Shown: in pieces, positions 63,844 through 64,000 of the stretch
Layout of the letters: each line of letters opens with the position of its first letter
How positions within the stretch are numbered: the first letter of the stretch is position 1
Source of the DNA: Mycobacterium paraseoulense
GTDB taxonomy: Bacteria > Actinomycetota > Actinomycetes > Mycobacteriales > Mycobacteriaceae
Direction: 5' to 3'
Length of the DNA: 64,000 nucleotides
Assembly: GCF_010731655.1 (NCBI RefSeq)
Contig: NZ_AP022619.1
Span: 806,001 to 870,000, forward strand
Translations under genes and position numbers: made by a program
Notes under the pieces: generated by a model
Database searches by the model: none
What the model saw: only the letters and a program-made list of their open reading frames with translations
What the model was told of the DNA's origin: nothing

Positions 63844-64000
63844 CTCCGCGGTCCGCACACGGCCCGCATCGTCGCCACGCTACGTTCGACGGCGCGGCTC
63901 CTCCGCGGGCCGCACACGGCCCGCATCGTCGCCACGCTGGATCCGACGGCGCGGCTCCTCCGCGGTCCGCACACGGCCCGCATCGTCGCCACGCTACGTT
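63844..64000. repeat. 57-bp tandem repeat, at least 2.7 copies, continuing past the window
   Basis: Units beginning CTCCGCGG start at 63844, 63901 and 63958, an exact 57-bp period. Differences are few (for example TACGTT or GGATCC near the unit end). It begins three bases after the CoA-transferase stop. It is VNTR-like. The total number of copies lies outside the window. Confidence 0.9.

Noticed and set aside
63372-63992. Minus-strand frame with a 19-residue repeat (ATMRAVCGPRR)
   Set aside because: It results from the 57-bp tandem repeat plus the antisense of the CoA-transferase, and there is no start site or known family.
63844-64000. CRISPR array
   Set aside because: The whole 57-bp unit is repeated with no unique spacers, and no cas genes are present.

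Overview
The window is chromosomal DNA of a slow-growing, non-tuberculous Mycobacterium. The evidence is high GC, frequent GTG starts, PPE-SVP proteins, the Apa adhesin, SecA2 and GarA, and a gene order that follows M. tuberculosis H37Rv from about Rv1817 to Rv1866. The Rv correspondences come from memory of the H37Rv map and protein sequences, not from a search. The species cannot be fixed from this window.

Layout. Positions 1-5600 hold a cut VOC-family gene, an FAD flavoprotein, the BacA-type ABC transporter and IlvG. Positions 5600-17425 hold secA2, pgsA2, three small membrane proteins, gcvH, garA, two MerR regulators flanking a DUF151 protein, and a tandem glycine riboswitch in front of gcvP. 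Positions 17450-24218 hold a haloalkane dehalogenase, a stand-alone KasB-like condensing enzyme that I do not recall at this place in H37Rv, a substrate-binding/VWA protein and malate synthase glcB. Positions 24498-32269 hold two CNNM/CBS membrane proteins, an mbtK-like mycobactin acyltransferase behind an IdeR-like box, guaB1, gnd1 and the blaI/M56 peptidase pair. A thioesterase with an upstream IdeR-like box follows.

Positions 33062-43986 are the most interesting part. The urease genes run ureA-B-C-F and then, after an interruption of 6.6 kb, ureG-D. The interruption carries four genes on the opposite strand: a ureohydrolase of the guanidine hydrolase (GdmH) type, two translationally coupled PPE-SVP proteins, and an APC-family permease. 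The leader of the ureohydrolase gene contains a clear guanidine-III (ykkC-III) riboswitch. The simplest reading is a guanidine uptake and breakdown unit: PPE proteins at the mycomembrane, the permease in the inner membrane, GdmH making urea plus ammonia, and the surrounding urease finishing the job. Urease and GdmH are both nickel enzymes.

Positions 43983-64000 hold ndh, a small secreted DUF4189 protein, an LLM-class F420 enzyme, an SDR, the molybdate transporter modABC, apa, a GlsB-like membrane protein, adhA and a CPBP protease. After these come a phosphoketolase (accessory relative to H37Rv), an SDR, a GNAT enzyme, a DUF427 protein, a secreted phosphoesterase, uppP and a double-domain CoA-transferase. 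A 57-bp tandem repeat runs off the right edge. No tRNA, rRNA, insertion sequence or CRISPR array was seen.
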